Source: JARYMI01 sp037444845 (GTDB taxonomy: Bacteria > Acidobacteriota > Aminicenantia > Aminicenantales > UBA8522). Taken from it: DNA of 17,401 nt. The stretch covers positions 1 to 17,401 of the forward strand of contig JBBILQ010000056.1 in assembly GCA_037444845.1 (NCBI GenBank), given 5' to 3'. The notes below the pieces were generated by a model. That model did no database searches, had not been told where the DNA came from, and saw only the letters and a program-made list of their open reading frames with translations. The translations under genes and the position numbers were made by a program. Positions 1 through 6,640 of this stretch are shown in pieces (position 1 is the stretch's first letter; every line of letters begins with the position of its first letter).

Positions 1-1
1 C

Positions 2-316
2 TCACTTTCTGGCGGGGCTGAAGAATTTGATGGCGTGGAGGCGGTCAATTTCCTTGATCTTGAGCCGCAGGATATAAACGAGGACGCCGATAGAGACCCA
101 CAGCCAGCCCAGAAAAACATAGACAGCTGTTCTCTCCTTGATATTCTGCGGACCGCCGACGATTTTCTCCGGCTGAGTTTCTGCCTGAACTTTTGGCTCC
201 TCTTGTTGCTCCGCTGTTCGTAGGGCTCGCGGCTCCAGAACATTCGCCTCCGCCGACTGTCCACATGAAAGAGTTCCCCACGGAACAACCGTGGCAATAG
301 CCAAGGCGATGATCAT
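2..316 (-). CDS. Small CcmD-like membrane protein
   Basis: A 104-residue protein. The N-terminus (MIIALAIATVVPWGTLSC) looks like a signal peptide, possibly lipidated at C18. A polar Glu/Gln-rich stretch (about 19-62) follows, then one membrane helix (about 64-83) and a basic tail with the pattern YILRLKIKEIDRL. Signal, single helix, then 'YL.RL...I..L' is the layout of CcmD-family proteins found with cytochrome c maturation genes, where CcmD helps the CcmABC haem exporter. I infer that role; the family is short and weakly conserved, so identity is not certain. ATG at 316 is the first start that gives a signal-like N-terminus; the same frame stays open upstream but is unlike protein and partly overlaps cytochrome b in antiphase. 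No good Shine-Dalgarno is visible. It lies downstream of the complex II/III genes on the same strand, which fits a need for c-type cytochrome assembly. Confidence 0.6.
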   Translation of the reverse strand: MIIALAIATVVPWGTLSCGQSAEANVLEPRALRTAEQQEEPKVQAETQPEKIVGGPQNIKERTAVYVFLGWLWVSIGVLVYILRLKIKEIDRLHAIKFFSPARK

Positions 317-690
317 GAAGGCATTCCCGCGCCGCCAAAGGGCGCGCTCGCCCTTTCGCCTCCCCTCACCCCATAATAATCTGAATATTGATCGAACGTA
401 ACGACATGCGCGTATCTTTAAGGGCCGATGGTCGGCTCGGTTCGGTGACCGACCTTCCCCGAGACGCCAGCATTTATCCCCTCTTAATTCTCTGAAAGGG
501 GAAGGGGAGAGTAATGATTGAAAAAAATTATTCTTGAGGGCGTCTTGGAATGGCCCCCCGCCGCCCGGAGCGTTTGATGCCATGGACTCTTTAATATCGA
601 GGGGAGCAGAATCGACCGCGAGGAGCGCCGGGAGTGAACCGAGACAGGACATATCGGGTTCTCTTAGAATGGGAAGGCAAATTCTGCTCA
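317..690. other. 374-base gap with degenerate GC-rich hairpins
   Basis: No convincing gene lies between cytochrome b and the CcmD-like gene. Visible structures: GGTCGG (430-435) pairs with CCGACC (449-454), with the small palindrome TCGGTGACCGA inside it. CCCCTCTT (478-485) can pair imperfectly with AAAGGGG (496-502). An 11-base string CCCCTCACCCC (362-372) is the reverse complement of part of the element at 10132-10285, and TATCCCCTC plus AGGGGA-type strings near 476-507 resemble that element's last hairpin. The gap may hold a decayed copy of a related repeat. Its hairpins could also attenuate or process the transcript between the two genes. Neither idea is proven. Confidence 0.35.
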
Positions 691-1782
691 TCATTCGAGG
701 AGACTCCAGACGGACATGGCGACCGCATAGAGGATAAAGGCAAAAGCAATCCAGGTGATGACCTTCCCTTTGCGCTCGGCCGGCCTGTTGTCTAAAAGAG
801 GCAGGAAGAAAAAGAGGATGCCTCCGAGCAATATCAGGGAAACCGCCACCGTATCCCCGTTGACAAAAAGAATTTTCGCCGGGAAAATCTTGAGCGTCTG
901 GAACAAAAACAGGAAATACCATTCGGGCTTGATTCCTTCGGGCGCAGGAGCCATCAGGTCGGCCGATTTGTCTAACGACGGCGGCCAAAATACGGCTATG
1001 GTCACGAGAACTCCGAAAAGAATCAGCCAGACGATCATCTCGCGAAAGACGAAGTTCGGCCAGAAGGGAACAGCCCTCTTTGCCTCTTTTCCCTCGTTTG
1101 CGCCGACCGGCAGGCTCATCCCCAGCTTCTGGATGAGGTAGACATGGACAGCGATGAGGGCCAGGAGCAAAAGCGGCAGGATCGAGACGTGGAAACTGAA
1201 AAACCGGGTTAGCGTGTCGCCCGAGACATCTTCCCCGCCCCGCAGGAATTTCGTCACCCAGGCGCCGACCACCGGGATTGACCGCGGGATGTCGGTGCCG
1301 ACCTTTGTCGCCGCCAGCGACAGGTCGTCCCAGGGCAAAAGATATCCCGTGAACCCGAAGGCTAACGTGAAAACGAGCAGGAAGACGCCGCTCATCCACG
1401 TCAATTCCCTTGGCTTTCGGTAGGATTTGATGACCCAGATGCTGAGGAGATGGACGAAAACGACGGCGATCATGAAGGTGGCTGACCAGAAGTGGACAGA
1501 GCGGATGATCCAGCCTAACGGCACCTCGGTCATGATTCGGGCCACGCTCTTGTTCGCTTCTTCGAGCGTCGGCCGGTAATAGAAGGCCAGGATGATGCCC
1601 GTCACGACCTGGATCGAGAACAAGAGGAGGATAACGCTGCCGGTGTAGGACCATATGGTATGCCTGTGTTGAGGAACAGTCTTGTGTTTCAGGAAATCCC
1701 TGGCCGCCTCAAGCCCGAGACGCTCCTCCATCCAGGCCGCGAGTCCGGCCCTGATCCTTTTCAGGTTCCCGATATGATTCAC
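691..1782 (-). CDS. qcrB: Cytochrome b of a quinol:cytochrome c reductase (bc/b6f type)
   Basis: A 363-residue polytopic membrane protein, the quinol-oxidising and haem-b subunit of complex III. Haem ligand pairs are H97/H111 in helix B (13 residues between) and H198/H213 in helix D (14 residues between). The 14-residue spacing in helix D is the cytochrome b6-type spacing. The C-terminal half is present in the same chain, with the Qo-site motif PEW at 286-288, so this is a full-length fusion and not a split b6 plus subunit IV. Helix C carries GYLLPWDDLS at 146-155. The start is GTG at 1782, which overlaps the Rieske stop as GTGA and suggests translational coupling. Partners are the Rieske gene just upstream and a cytochrome c1 equivalent not found in this window. 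Very likely cotranscribed with the sdh genes. Confidence 0.93.
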   Translation of the reverse strand: MNHIGNLKRIRAGLAAWMEERLGLEAARDFLKHKTVPQHRHTIWSYTGSVILLLFSIQVVTGIILAFYYRPTLEEANKSVARIMTEVPLGWIIRSVHFWSATFMIAVVFVHLLSIWVIKSYRKPRELTWMSGVFLLVFTLAFGFTGYLLPWDDLSLAATKVGTDIPRSIPVVGAWVTKFLRGGEDVSGDTLTRFFSFHVSILPLLLLALIAVHVYLIQKLGMSLPVGANEGKEAKRAVPFWPNFVFREMIVWLILFGVLVTIAVFWPPSLDKSADLMAPAPEGIKPEWYFLFLFQTLKIFPAKILFVNGDTVAVSLILLGGILFFFLPLLDNRPAERKGKVITWIAFAFILYAVAMSVWSLLE

Positions 1783-2228
1783 GCTGTCCCTTCTTTCTTG
1801 ATGATGATATTTTCACCTTCGAAAGTCACGCTGAGCCGGCGCAGCGGCCGCGGAGGCGGACCGCTGATGTTCGTCCCGTTCTCATCGTACCAGCCATCAT
1901 GGCAGGCGCAGAAAAATTTCTTCTGGTCGGGAAGATAAATCACGTTGCAGTCAAGATGAGTGCAGACGCCGACAAAGGCGATGAGCTCGTCGTTCGCCAC
2001 CTTCTTCAGCAGCCCCGGCTTGCTCCCCCAGGCAAATGTCTTCACGGTGCCGGCCTGAAACTCGGCATTGTCCGCCAGAGGAAGAACAACCTGGTCAGGC
2101 TCCCTCTCTGGCGGGAAGATGGACTTGATGACGGGATACAGGAGCGAGGCGAAGAGCGCTCCCAGCCAGCCTCCTAGCAAACCGTTTAAAAACTGGCGCC
2201 GGCTAAAAAGAGAATCCTTGAACTTCAT
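1779..2228 (-). CDS. qcrA: Rieske iron-sulfur protein of the bc complex
   Basis: A 149-residue protein. The N-terminus has SRRQFL (9-14) followed by a hydrophobic segment (about 15-38), which fits a Tat-type uncleaved anchor. The [2Fe-2S] motifs are CTHLDC (C89, H91, C94) and CACHDG (C107, C109, H110), so all four ligands and the disulfide pair are present. The second motif continues as WYDENGTN, then a Pro-rich loop, resembling the menaquinol-type Rieske protein of Bacillus (QcrA). The Ser found in CPCHGS of high-potential ubiquinol enzymes is replaced by Gly, so I infer a lower-potential cluster working with menaquinol. ATG at 2228 overlaps the sdhB stop by 4 bases (ATGA), with the purine-rich AGAGAAAG just upstream. 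Electrons would pass from quinol to a c-type cytochrome. Confidence 0.93.
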   Translation of the reverse strand: MKFKDSLFSRRQFLNGLLGGWLGALFASLLYPVIKSIFPPEREPDQVVLPLADNAEFQAGTVKTFAWGSKPGLLKKVANDELIAFVGVCTHLDCNVIYLPDQKKFFCACHDGWYDENGTNISGPPPRPLRRLSVTFEGENIIIKKEGTA

Positions 2229-2950
2229 CTTTCTCTCTTGAAAACCTGCTTGATCTTCCCCAGGACGGCCCTTCGCCTGAGGCTTTCAATGCCATCAGCC
2301 GGCCTCACATACCTGGGGCAGACCTCGTTGCAGCGGAAGACTGTGTCGCAGCCCCAGATGCCGCTCTCAGTGCTGACCTTCGACCAGCGCCGAAACCCAC
2401 GTTTATCCCTCGGGTCGCGCACAAAACGGTAGAGCTTTGCCAGGGCTGCCGGCCCAAGGTAGCGCTCATCGCGCGAGACGACCGGGCAGGCGCTGTAGCA
2501 GGAGCCGCACATGATGCAGTTTGAGAACGGGTCGATTTTTTCCATCACCCTGTCTTCAACCCGGTGCCCCTTCTCTGGCTTCTCCTCCTCCGGGAAAAGA
2601 TAGGGCTCGACCTTGTGCAGGGCCTGCCAGAAGGGCTCCATGTCCACGATCAAATCTTTTTGAATCTCGAGGTTAGGGAGCGGTTCGATGACGATGAGCG
2701 ATGAGCCGAGCGAGTCCACGATCGTCCGGCAGCCCAGGTCGAACCGGCCGTTGATGACCATAGCGCAGGACCCGCAGACAGCTTCCCGGCAGCTGTACCG
2801 GAACGAGAGCGTCGGGTCCTGGTCATTGCGGACGTCCATCAACGACTCGAGAAGCGACTTTTTCTCCGCGGTTTCATACAGGAAATCCTCGAAATAAGGG
2901 CGCTCGTCCTCAACCGGGTCGAAGCGCAAAATCCTGAACGTGTACGTCAT
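2225..2950 (-). CDS. sdhB: Succinate dehydrogenase/fumarate reductase iron-sulfur subunit
   Basis: A 241-residue subunit that carries electrons from the flavoprotein to the quinone site on the inner face of the membrane. The plant-type [2Fe-2S] cysteines are C54, C59, C62 and C74 (SCREAVCGSCAM). The C-terminal ferredoxin-like part has C145, C148, C151 and C155, followed by C201, C207 and C211. By analogy with E. coli SdhB this gives a [4Fe-4S] cluster (C145, C148, C151, C211) and a [3Fe-4S] cluster (C155, C201, C207). All ligands are present and the length is normal. ATG at 2950 lies one base after the sdhA stop. The direction of catalysis (succinate oxidation or fumarate reduction) cannot be read from this subunit; the neighbouring bc genes favour oxidation. 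Confidence 0.96.
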   Translation of the reverse strand: MTYTFRILRFDPVEDERPYFEDFLYETAEKKSLLESLMDVRNDQDPTLSFRYSCREAVCGSCAMVINGRFDLGCRTIVDSLGSSLIVIEPLPNLEIQKDLIVDMEPFWQALHKVEPYLFPEEEKPEKGHRVEDRVMEKIDPFSNCIMCGSCYSACPVVSRDERYLGPAALAKLYRFVRDPRDKRGFRRWSKVSTESGIWGCDTVFRCNEVCPRYVRPADGIESLRRRAVLGKIKQVFKRER

Positions 2951-2951
2951 C

Positions 2952-4649
2952 TCAATATTCTCTTTCTTCCGGCTGATATCTTGTTACTCTGACCGGGCGG
3001 TAAGAAACCCCGGGCCGGCCATCTTTGATCGTGACCAGAGTGTGCTTGAGCCAGTCTGTGTCGTTGCGTACCGGAAAATCGAGGCGGTAGTGGGAGCCCC
3101 GCGTCTCCTCCCGCCGCAGGGCGCCGAGCGTGATGACTTCGGTCAGGTCGAGCATGTGGGCGAATTCAACCATGTTGACGAGCACCTGACTGTAGCGGCG
3201 CGAGATGCCTGAAAGGCAGGCCCGCCCGTAATCTTCCCTGATTTGCCGGATTTCCTCGAGCGCCTTTTCAAGTTCTTTTTTCGTCCGGAAAAGCCCGACT
3301 TTTTCGCTCATGACGACTTTGAGCCGGTTGAGAAGATGATGGGCTTTTTCCCCAGAGGTCCGGCTTATCCAGCCCTCGATCTTTTTCCTTTCGGCCAGAG
3401 CCTCGTCGAGGAGCGTTTTTTCGTCCGGCTCTTTTCTCTCCAGCCCCTTCACATAGCCCGAAGCTTCCTCGCCCGCGATCTTTCCAAAAACCACCGTCTC
3501 TAACAGCGAGTTCCCCCCAAGACGGTTGGCGCCGTGGACGCTGACGCAGGCGCACTCGCCGGCAGCGAAAAATCCCTCAAGGGAAGTCGCGCACCGGCCG
3601 TCGACATCGATCCCGCCCATCGAATAGTGCTGGGCCGGCTGGATGGGAATCGGCTTTTCTACCGGGTCAAGACCCAGGAACTTGATGCAGATTTCGCGCA
3701 CAGAGGGCAGCCTCTTCTGGATCTTCTTCTCGCCAAGATGCCGGAGGTCCAAAAGAACGTATTCGTTATCGAACCCGTTGCCTTTGTCGATCTCCGTCTG
3801 GATGGCCCGGGCCACGATATCCCGGGGAGCCAGCTCCATGGCCGAGGCCGCGTAATCGGCCATGAACCGCTTCCCCTTGTTGTTGAGAAGATAGCCCCCT
3901 TCTCCTCTGGCGCCCTCGGTTACCAGAATGTTCTTGGGGTAGATGGAAGTCGGATGAAACTGGACGAATTCCATGTCCTTGAGCGGCACGCCGGCCCGGT
4001 AGGCGATGCCGATGCCGCTTCCGTGGTTGATGTAAGCGTTGGTCGTCTTGAGATAAACCCGGCCATAGCCACCCGTAGCAAAGATGACCGCCCGCGCCCT
4101 TATCGGCAGGATCTGCCCCTTAGCCAAGTCGTAGATGACGACGCCGACGCACCTTCCGTTCTCGACGATAAGCTTGGTGACCAAAGTTTCGTCATAAACC
4201 TTTGTTTGCTTCCTCAGCGATTGCTCGTAGAGCGTGTGGACGATAACGAGCCCGGTCCTGTCAGCCGCATAGCAGGTGCGCGTATACCCCGCCCCGCCGA
4301 ACGGCCGCTGGGCGATGACCCCGCCGGGCAAGCGGCTGAACGGCACGCCAAGGCGGTCGAGCTCATAGATGGCCGGCACCGCCTTCTGACACAGAATCTC
4401 AGCCGCATCCTGGTCTGCCAAGTAATCGCTCCCCTTGATTGTGTCAAAGGCATGGCGCTCCCAGCTGTCGTCCTGGCCGTCGGGGCTGTTACCCAGGGCC
4501 GCATTGATCCCGCCCTGTGCAGCGACGGAATGCGACCGCAACGGATGCACCCTGGAAATGATCGCCGTCGAGAGCCGGGGGTCGGCGGCCAGGGCAGCCG
4601 AAAGCCCTGCCAGGCCGCCTCCGACAACCAGGATGTCGTGACTGATCAT
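2952..4649 (-). CDS. sdhA: Succinate dehydrogenase/fumarate reductase flavoprotein subunit
   Basis: A 565-residue flavoprotein that interconverts succinate and fumarate in the TCA cycle. The dinucleotide fold GGGLAGLSAA (10-19) opens the protein. H40 in RSHSVAAQGG is the expected site of covalent FAD attachment. Substrate-site residues are visible: H232 in QFHPT, R248 in TEGARGEGG, H341 in QHYSMGG and R376 in ANRLGGNS. The helical and C-terminal domains are complete, ending near 565. ATG at 4649 directly follows the sdhC stop (TGA then ATG), with AGGA about 7 bases upstream inside sdhC. I see no truncation or missing catalytic residue. Confidence 0.96.
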   Translation of the reverse strand: MISHDILVVGGGLAGLSAALAADPRLSTAIISRVHPLRSHSVAAQGGINAALGNSPDGQDDSWERHAFDTIKGSDYLADQDAAEILCQKAVPAIYELDRLGVPFSRLPGGVIAQRPFGGAGYTRTCYAADRTGLVIVHTLYEQSLRKQTKVYDETLVTKLIVENGRCVGVVIYDLAKGQILPIRARAVIFATGGYGRVYLKTTNAYINHGSGIGIAYRAGVPLKDMEFVQFHPTSIYPKNILVTEGARGEGGYLLNNKGKRFMADYAASAMELAPRDIVARAIQTEIDKGNGFDNEYVLLDLRHLGEKKIQKRLPSVREICIKFLGLDPVEKPIPIQPAQHYSMGGIDVDGRCATSLEGFFAAGECACVSVHGANRLGGNSLLETVVFGKIAGEEASGYVKGLERKEPDEKTLLDEALAERKKIEGWISRTSGEKAHHLLNRLKVVMSEKVGLFRTKKELEKALEEIRQIREDYGRACLSGISRRYSQVLVNMVEFAHMLDLTEVITLGALRREETRGSHYRLDFPVRNDTDWLKHTLVTIKDGRPGVSYRPVRVTRYQPEEREY

Positions 4650-5060
4650 TCAGTAATTCCTGGTGAAGTAGACGACAAGGAGCGCCCCCGTGAGGGCTGC
4701 GCCCAGGATCGTGAAAACCCAGAAGAGGAGCTTTTCCCGGCGCAGGCCCATGTCGATGATGACCGTACGCAGGCCGTAGAGGGCGTGAAAAACGGCTGAG
4801 ATGATGAGAAGAGTATCGCTCAATGGGTTGGTGTGGAGCACTAGCGCCCAGTCAGGCTTCTGCTCCTTGGTCATCAAAAAAAAGGAGGTCGCAAACTTAA
4901 GGCTGAGAAGGACGATAAGGAGAACCCCGGTGATGCGGTGCAAAACCCATACAAACATCGGTTCTTTCTTTTCTGAAGGAGTTATATTTACAGTATCTTT
5001 GAAAACATTGTCAAGGAAAAACGGGACGACTCCGCGGATAGTCCAGGGGTTGCTTGACAC
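4650..5060 (-). CDS. sdhC: Succinate dehydrogenase cytochrome b/membrane anchor subunit, SdhC type
   Basis: A membrane anchor with three predicted helices (about 37-60, 82-102 and 111-132 of the 136-residue reading). LHRITGV (40-46) is the quinone-site motif of SdhC, and H92 in FHALYGLRTVIID fits the SdhC haem-ligand motif HxxxGxR...D. It should anchor SdhAB and pass electrons to quinone. No SdhD gene follows or precedes it. The start is uncertain. GTG at 5060 has GAGGG 8 bases upstream but leaves only 32 bases to the divergent gene. ATG at 4958 (102 residues) begins just before the first helix. The codons between about 4959 and 5007 are unusually AT-rich (ATA, GTA, ACT, AAA), unlike the rest of the operon, which speaks for the shorter protein. 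The longer reading is listed. Confidence 0.85.
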   Translation of the reverse strand: MSSNPWTIRGVVPFFLDNVFKDTVNITPSEKKEPMFVWVLHRITGVLLIVLLSLKFATSFFLMTKEQKPDWALVLHTNPLSDTLLIISAVFHALYGLRTVIIDMGLRREKLLFWVFTILGAALTGALLVVYFTRNY

Positions 5061-5092
5061 TCGAGAAGCCCTCTGATAGAAAGGAAACCGGG
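4959..5092. promoter_or_regulatory. Divergent control region between sdhC and the sugar operon
   Basis: AT-rich relative to its surroundings. On the minus strand there is a perfect TTGACA (5014 to 5009), with a weak GTAAAT at 17-base spacing (4991 to 4986) and a better TATAAC further on (4986 to 4981, spacing too long). The sequence 4999-5014 (TTGAAAACATTGTCAA) is an imperfect palindrome, 12 of 16 positions symmetrical, overlapping that -35 and possibly an operator. On the plus strand, AGGA at 5082-5085 is the ribosome binding site that selects ATG 5093. If sdhC starts at GTG 5060, part of this region is coding. Confidence 0.35.
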
Positions 5093-6640
5093 ATGCCCGG
5101 CCACGATGTCATCTTGAGCATGAAAAGCATCGGCAAGTCCTTCTCCGGCGTGCCCGTGCTCGACGGAGTCTCCTTCGACCTTCGGCGGGGTGAAATCCAT
5201 GTCCTGGCTGGAGAAAACGGCGCGGGCAAGACAACCTTAATCAAGATTCTCTCCGGCGCTCACGCTGAATATCAAGGCAACATCTTCCTTGAAGGAAAGA
5301 AAATCCGCTTTAGATCTCCCCAGGAAGCAACATCCCTGGGTATCTCCGCCATCCACCAGGATCTGGCCTTAGTCGATTCGATGCGGGTCCTGGACAACCT
5401 CTTCCTCGGCCGGGAAAAAACGCGCAGCCGGCTGTGGATGGATTTCCGCTCTCAAAAAGCCCGCGCTCGCGAGATCCTCGAGCCACTCGGGATCAGCCTT
5501 GACTTAGAAGTTCCGCTTTCCGAATATCCGATCTCCGTGCGCCAGATGGTCGAGGTCGCCAAAGCTTTGGCCAGCAAGGTCCGCATCCTCATCATGGACG
5601 AGCCGACAAGCGCCCTCAGCGAAACCGAAGCTGACAGGCTTTTCAGCCTGATTCTCCGGCTGAAACAGCAGGGCTGCGCGATCATCTACATCAGCCACCG
5701 CCTGGAGGAAATATTCAGGATCGCAGACAGGATCACCATCCTCAGGGACGGCCGCGCCGTCGGCACAGTTAGGGCTGAAGCCCTCTCGCCTGAAGAGCTC
5801 ATCCGCTGGATGGTCGGTCGCGAAATCCGGCAACAATTCCCCGACCGCCGCGCTCAACTCGGTGAGGAGCGGCTTCGGCTGGAGGAGTTTTACATTCCCG
5901 ATCCTTCAGGAAAGAAAAGCTATGTCGTAGAAGATGTTTCGCTGCGGCTGCGGGCGGGAGAAATCCTGGGCCTGGCGGGATTGCGTGGCTCGGGAAAGAG
6001 CGAGCTTCTCAACGGTCTCTTCGGGAGTTACGGAAAAAACGTCAAAGGAAGTGTTTCCCTCGATAAGAAGCCTTTCAGAGTCTTGTCGCCCCGGCATTCG
6101 ATCGACAAGGGCATGGCGCTCCAGACGAATGACCGGAAAGGGACCGGCATGATCCCAGGCCTGAGCGTTGCCTGGAACATCACCCTCCCCTCGCTCAAGA
6201 GTATTTCTCCCCTCGGTTGGGTTAAGGAAAGGCAGGAGGAAAGCATGGCCCGGAGACAAGTCCAGGAGTTCAACATCAAGATTTCTTCCCCCAGCCAGGA
6301 AGCAGGGACTCTTTCCGGCGGCAACCAGCAGAAACTCGTCCTGGCCAAGTGGCTGCAGACGCGGCCGAGGGTTCTTTTGTTAGACGAACCGACCTTAGGA
6401 GTGGATGTCGGATCCAAGCACGAGATCTATCATTTAATGAACAGCCTGACGGCCAAGGGCCTGGCTATTCTCCTGGTTACGTCTGAGCTGCCGGAGCTTT
6501 TGGCCATGTCCGACCGCCTTCTCGTCCTCCACCGCGGCCGGGTCCAGGCCGAGATCAGCCGGGAGGAGGCCACTCAGGAAAAAGTCATAAGGGCCGCCAT
6601 GGGAGAAGGGAACGTCGAGCGAGAAAAACGATGGACGTAA
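5093..6640 (+). CDS. Sugar ABC transporter ATPase, two nucleotide-binding domains (RbsA/MglA/AraG family)
   Basis: A 515-residue cytoplasmic ATPase with two fused domains that powers monosaccharide import. Domain 1: Walker A GENGAGKTT (40-48), a degenerate signature (SEYPISVRQM, 143-152), Walker B ending in MDEPTS (168-173) and switch His H202. Domain 2: Walker A GLRGSGKS (296-303), signature LSGGNQQK (407-414), Walker B LLLDEP (428-433), and Ser in place of the switch His (S464). The skewed signature and missing second His are normal for this family. The second Walker A has a canonical Lys (K302), where the E. coli relatives RbsA, XylG and AraG have Arg. ATG 5093 has AGGA at 7 bases; a TTG at 5054 would add 13 residues that do not look like the family. 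It overlaps the permease gene by 10 bases. The sugar cannot be named from this protein. Confidence 0.93.
   Translation: MPGHDVILSMKSIGKSFSGVPVLDGVSFDLRRGEIHVLAGENGAGKTTLIKILSGAHAEYQGNIFLEGKKIRFRSPQEATSLGISAIHQDLALVDSMRVLDNLFLGREKTRSRLWMDFRSQKARAREILEPLGISLDLEVPLSEYPISVRQMVEVAKALASKVRILIMDEPTSALSETEADRLFSLILRLKQQGCAIIYISHRLEEIFRIADRITILRDGRAVGTVRAEALSPEELIRWMVGREIRQQFPDRRAQLGEERLRLEEFYIPDPSGKKSYVVEDVSLRLRAGEILGLAGLRGSGKSELLNGLFGSYGKNVKGSVSLDKKPFRVLSPRHSIDKGMALQTNDRKGTGMIPGLSVAWNITLPSLKSISPLGWVKERQEESMARRQVQEFNIKISSPSQEAGTLSGGNQQKLVLAKWLQTRPRVLLLDEPTLGVDVGSKHEIYHLMNSLTAKGLAILLVTSELPELLAMSDRLLVLHRGRVQAEISREEATQEKVIRAAMGEGNVEREKRWT

Noticed and set aside
317..690. Hidden cytochrome c1 or haem-binding gene in the gap after cytochrome b
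   Set aside because: I found no CxxCH motif in a plausible frame, and no frame across the gap reads as protein.
317..1654. Upstream in-frame extension of the CcmD-like gene through the gap and under cytochrome b
   Set aside because: The extension reads as Pro/Arg/Gly-rich nonsense and overlaps cytochrome b in the same direction in another frame. Only the last 104 codons look like protein.
3534..4799. Long plus-strand open frame (421 codons) opposite sdhA
   Set aside because: It lies wholly opposite a clear sdhA with all active-site residues, and its translation has no recognisable motif. It is a mirror of GC-rich codon use.
5054..5082. Plus-strand TTGACA, 17 bases, TAGAAA as promoter of the sugar operon
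   Set aside because: Transcription would start near 5089, leaving no room for the ribosome site at 5082-5085 ahead of ATG 5093.
5054..5092. TTG at 5054 as start of the ATPase
   Set aside because: It has no ribosome site, and the 13 extra residues are unlike the family N-terminus. ATG 5093 has AGGA at good distance.
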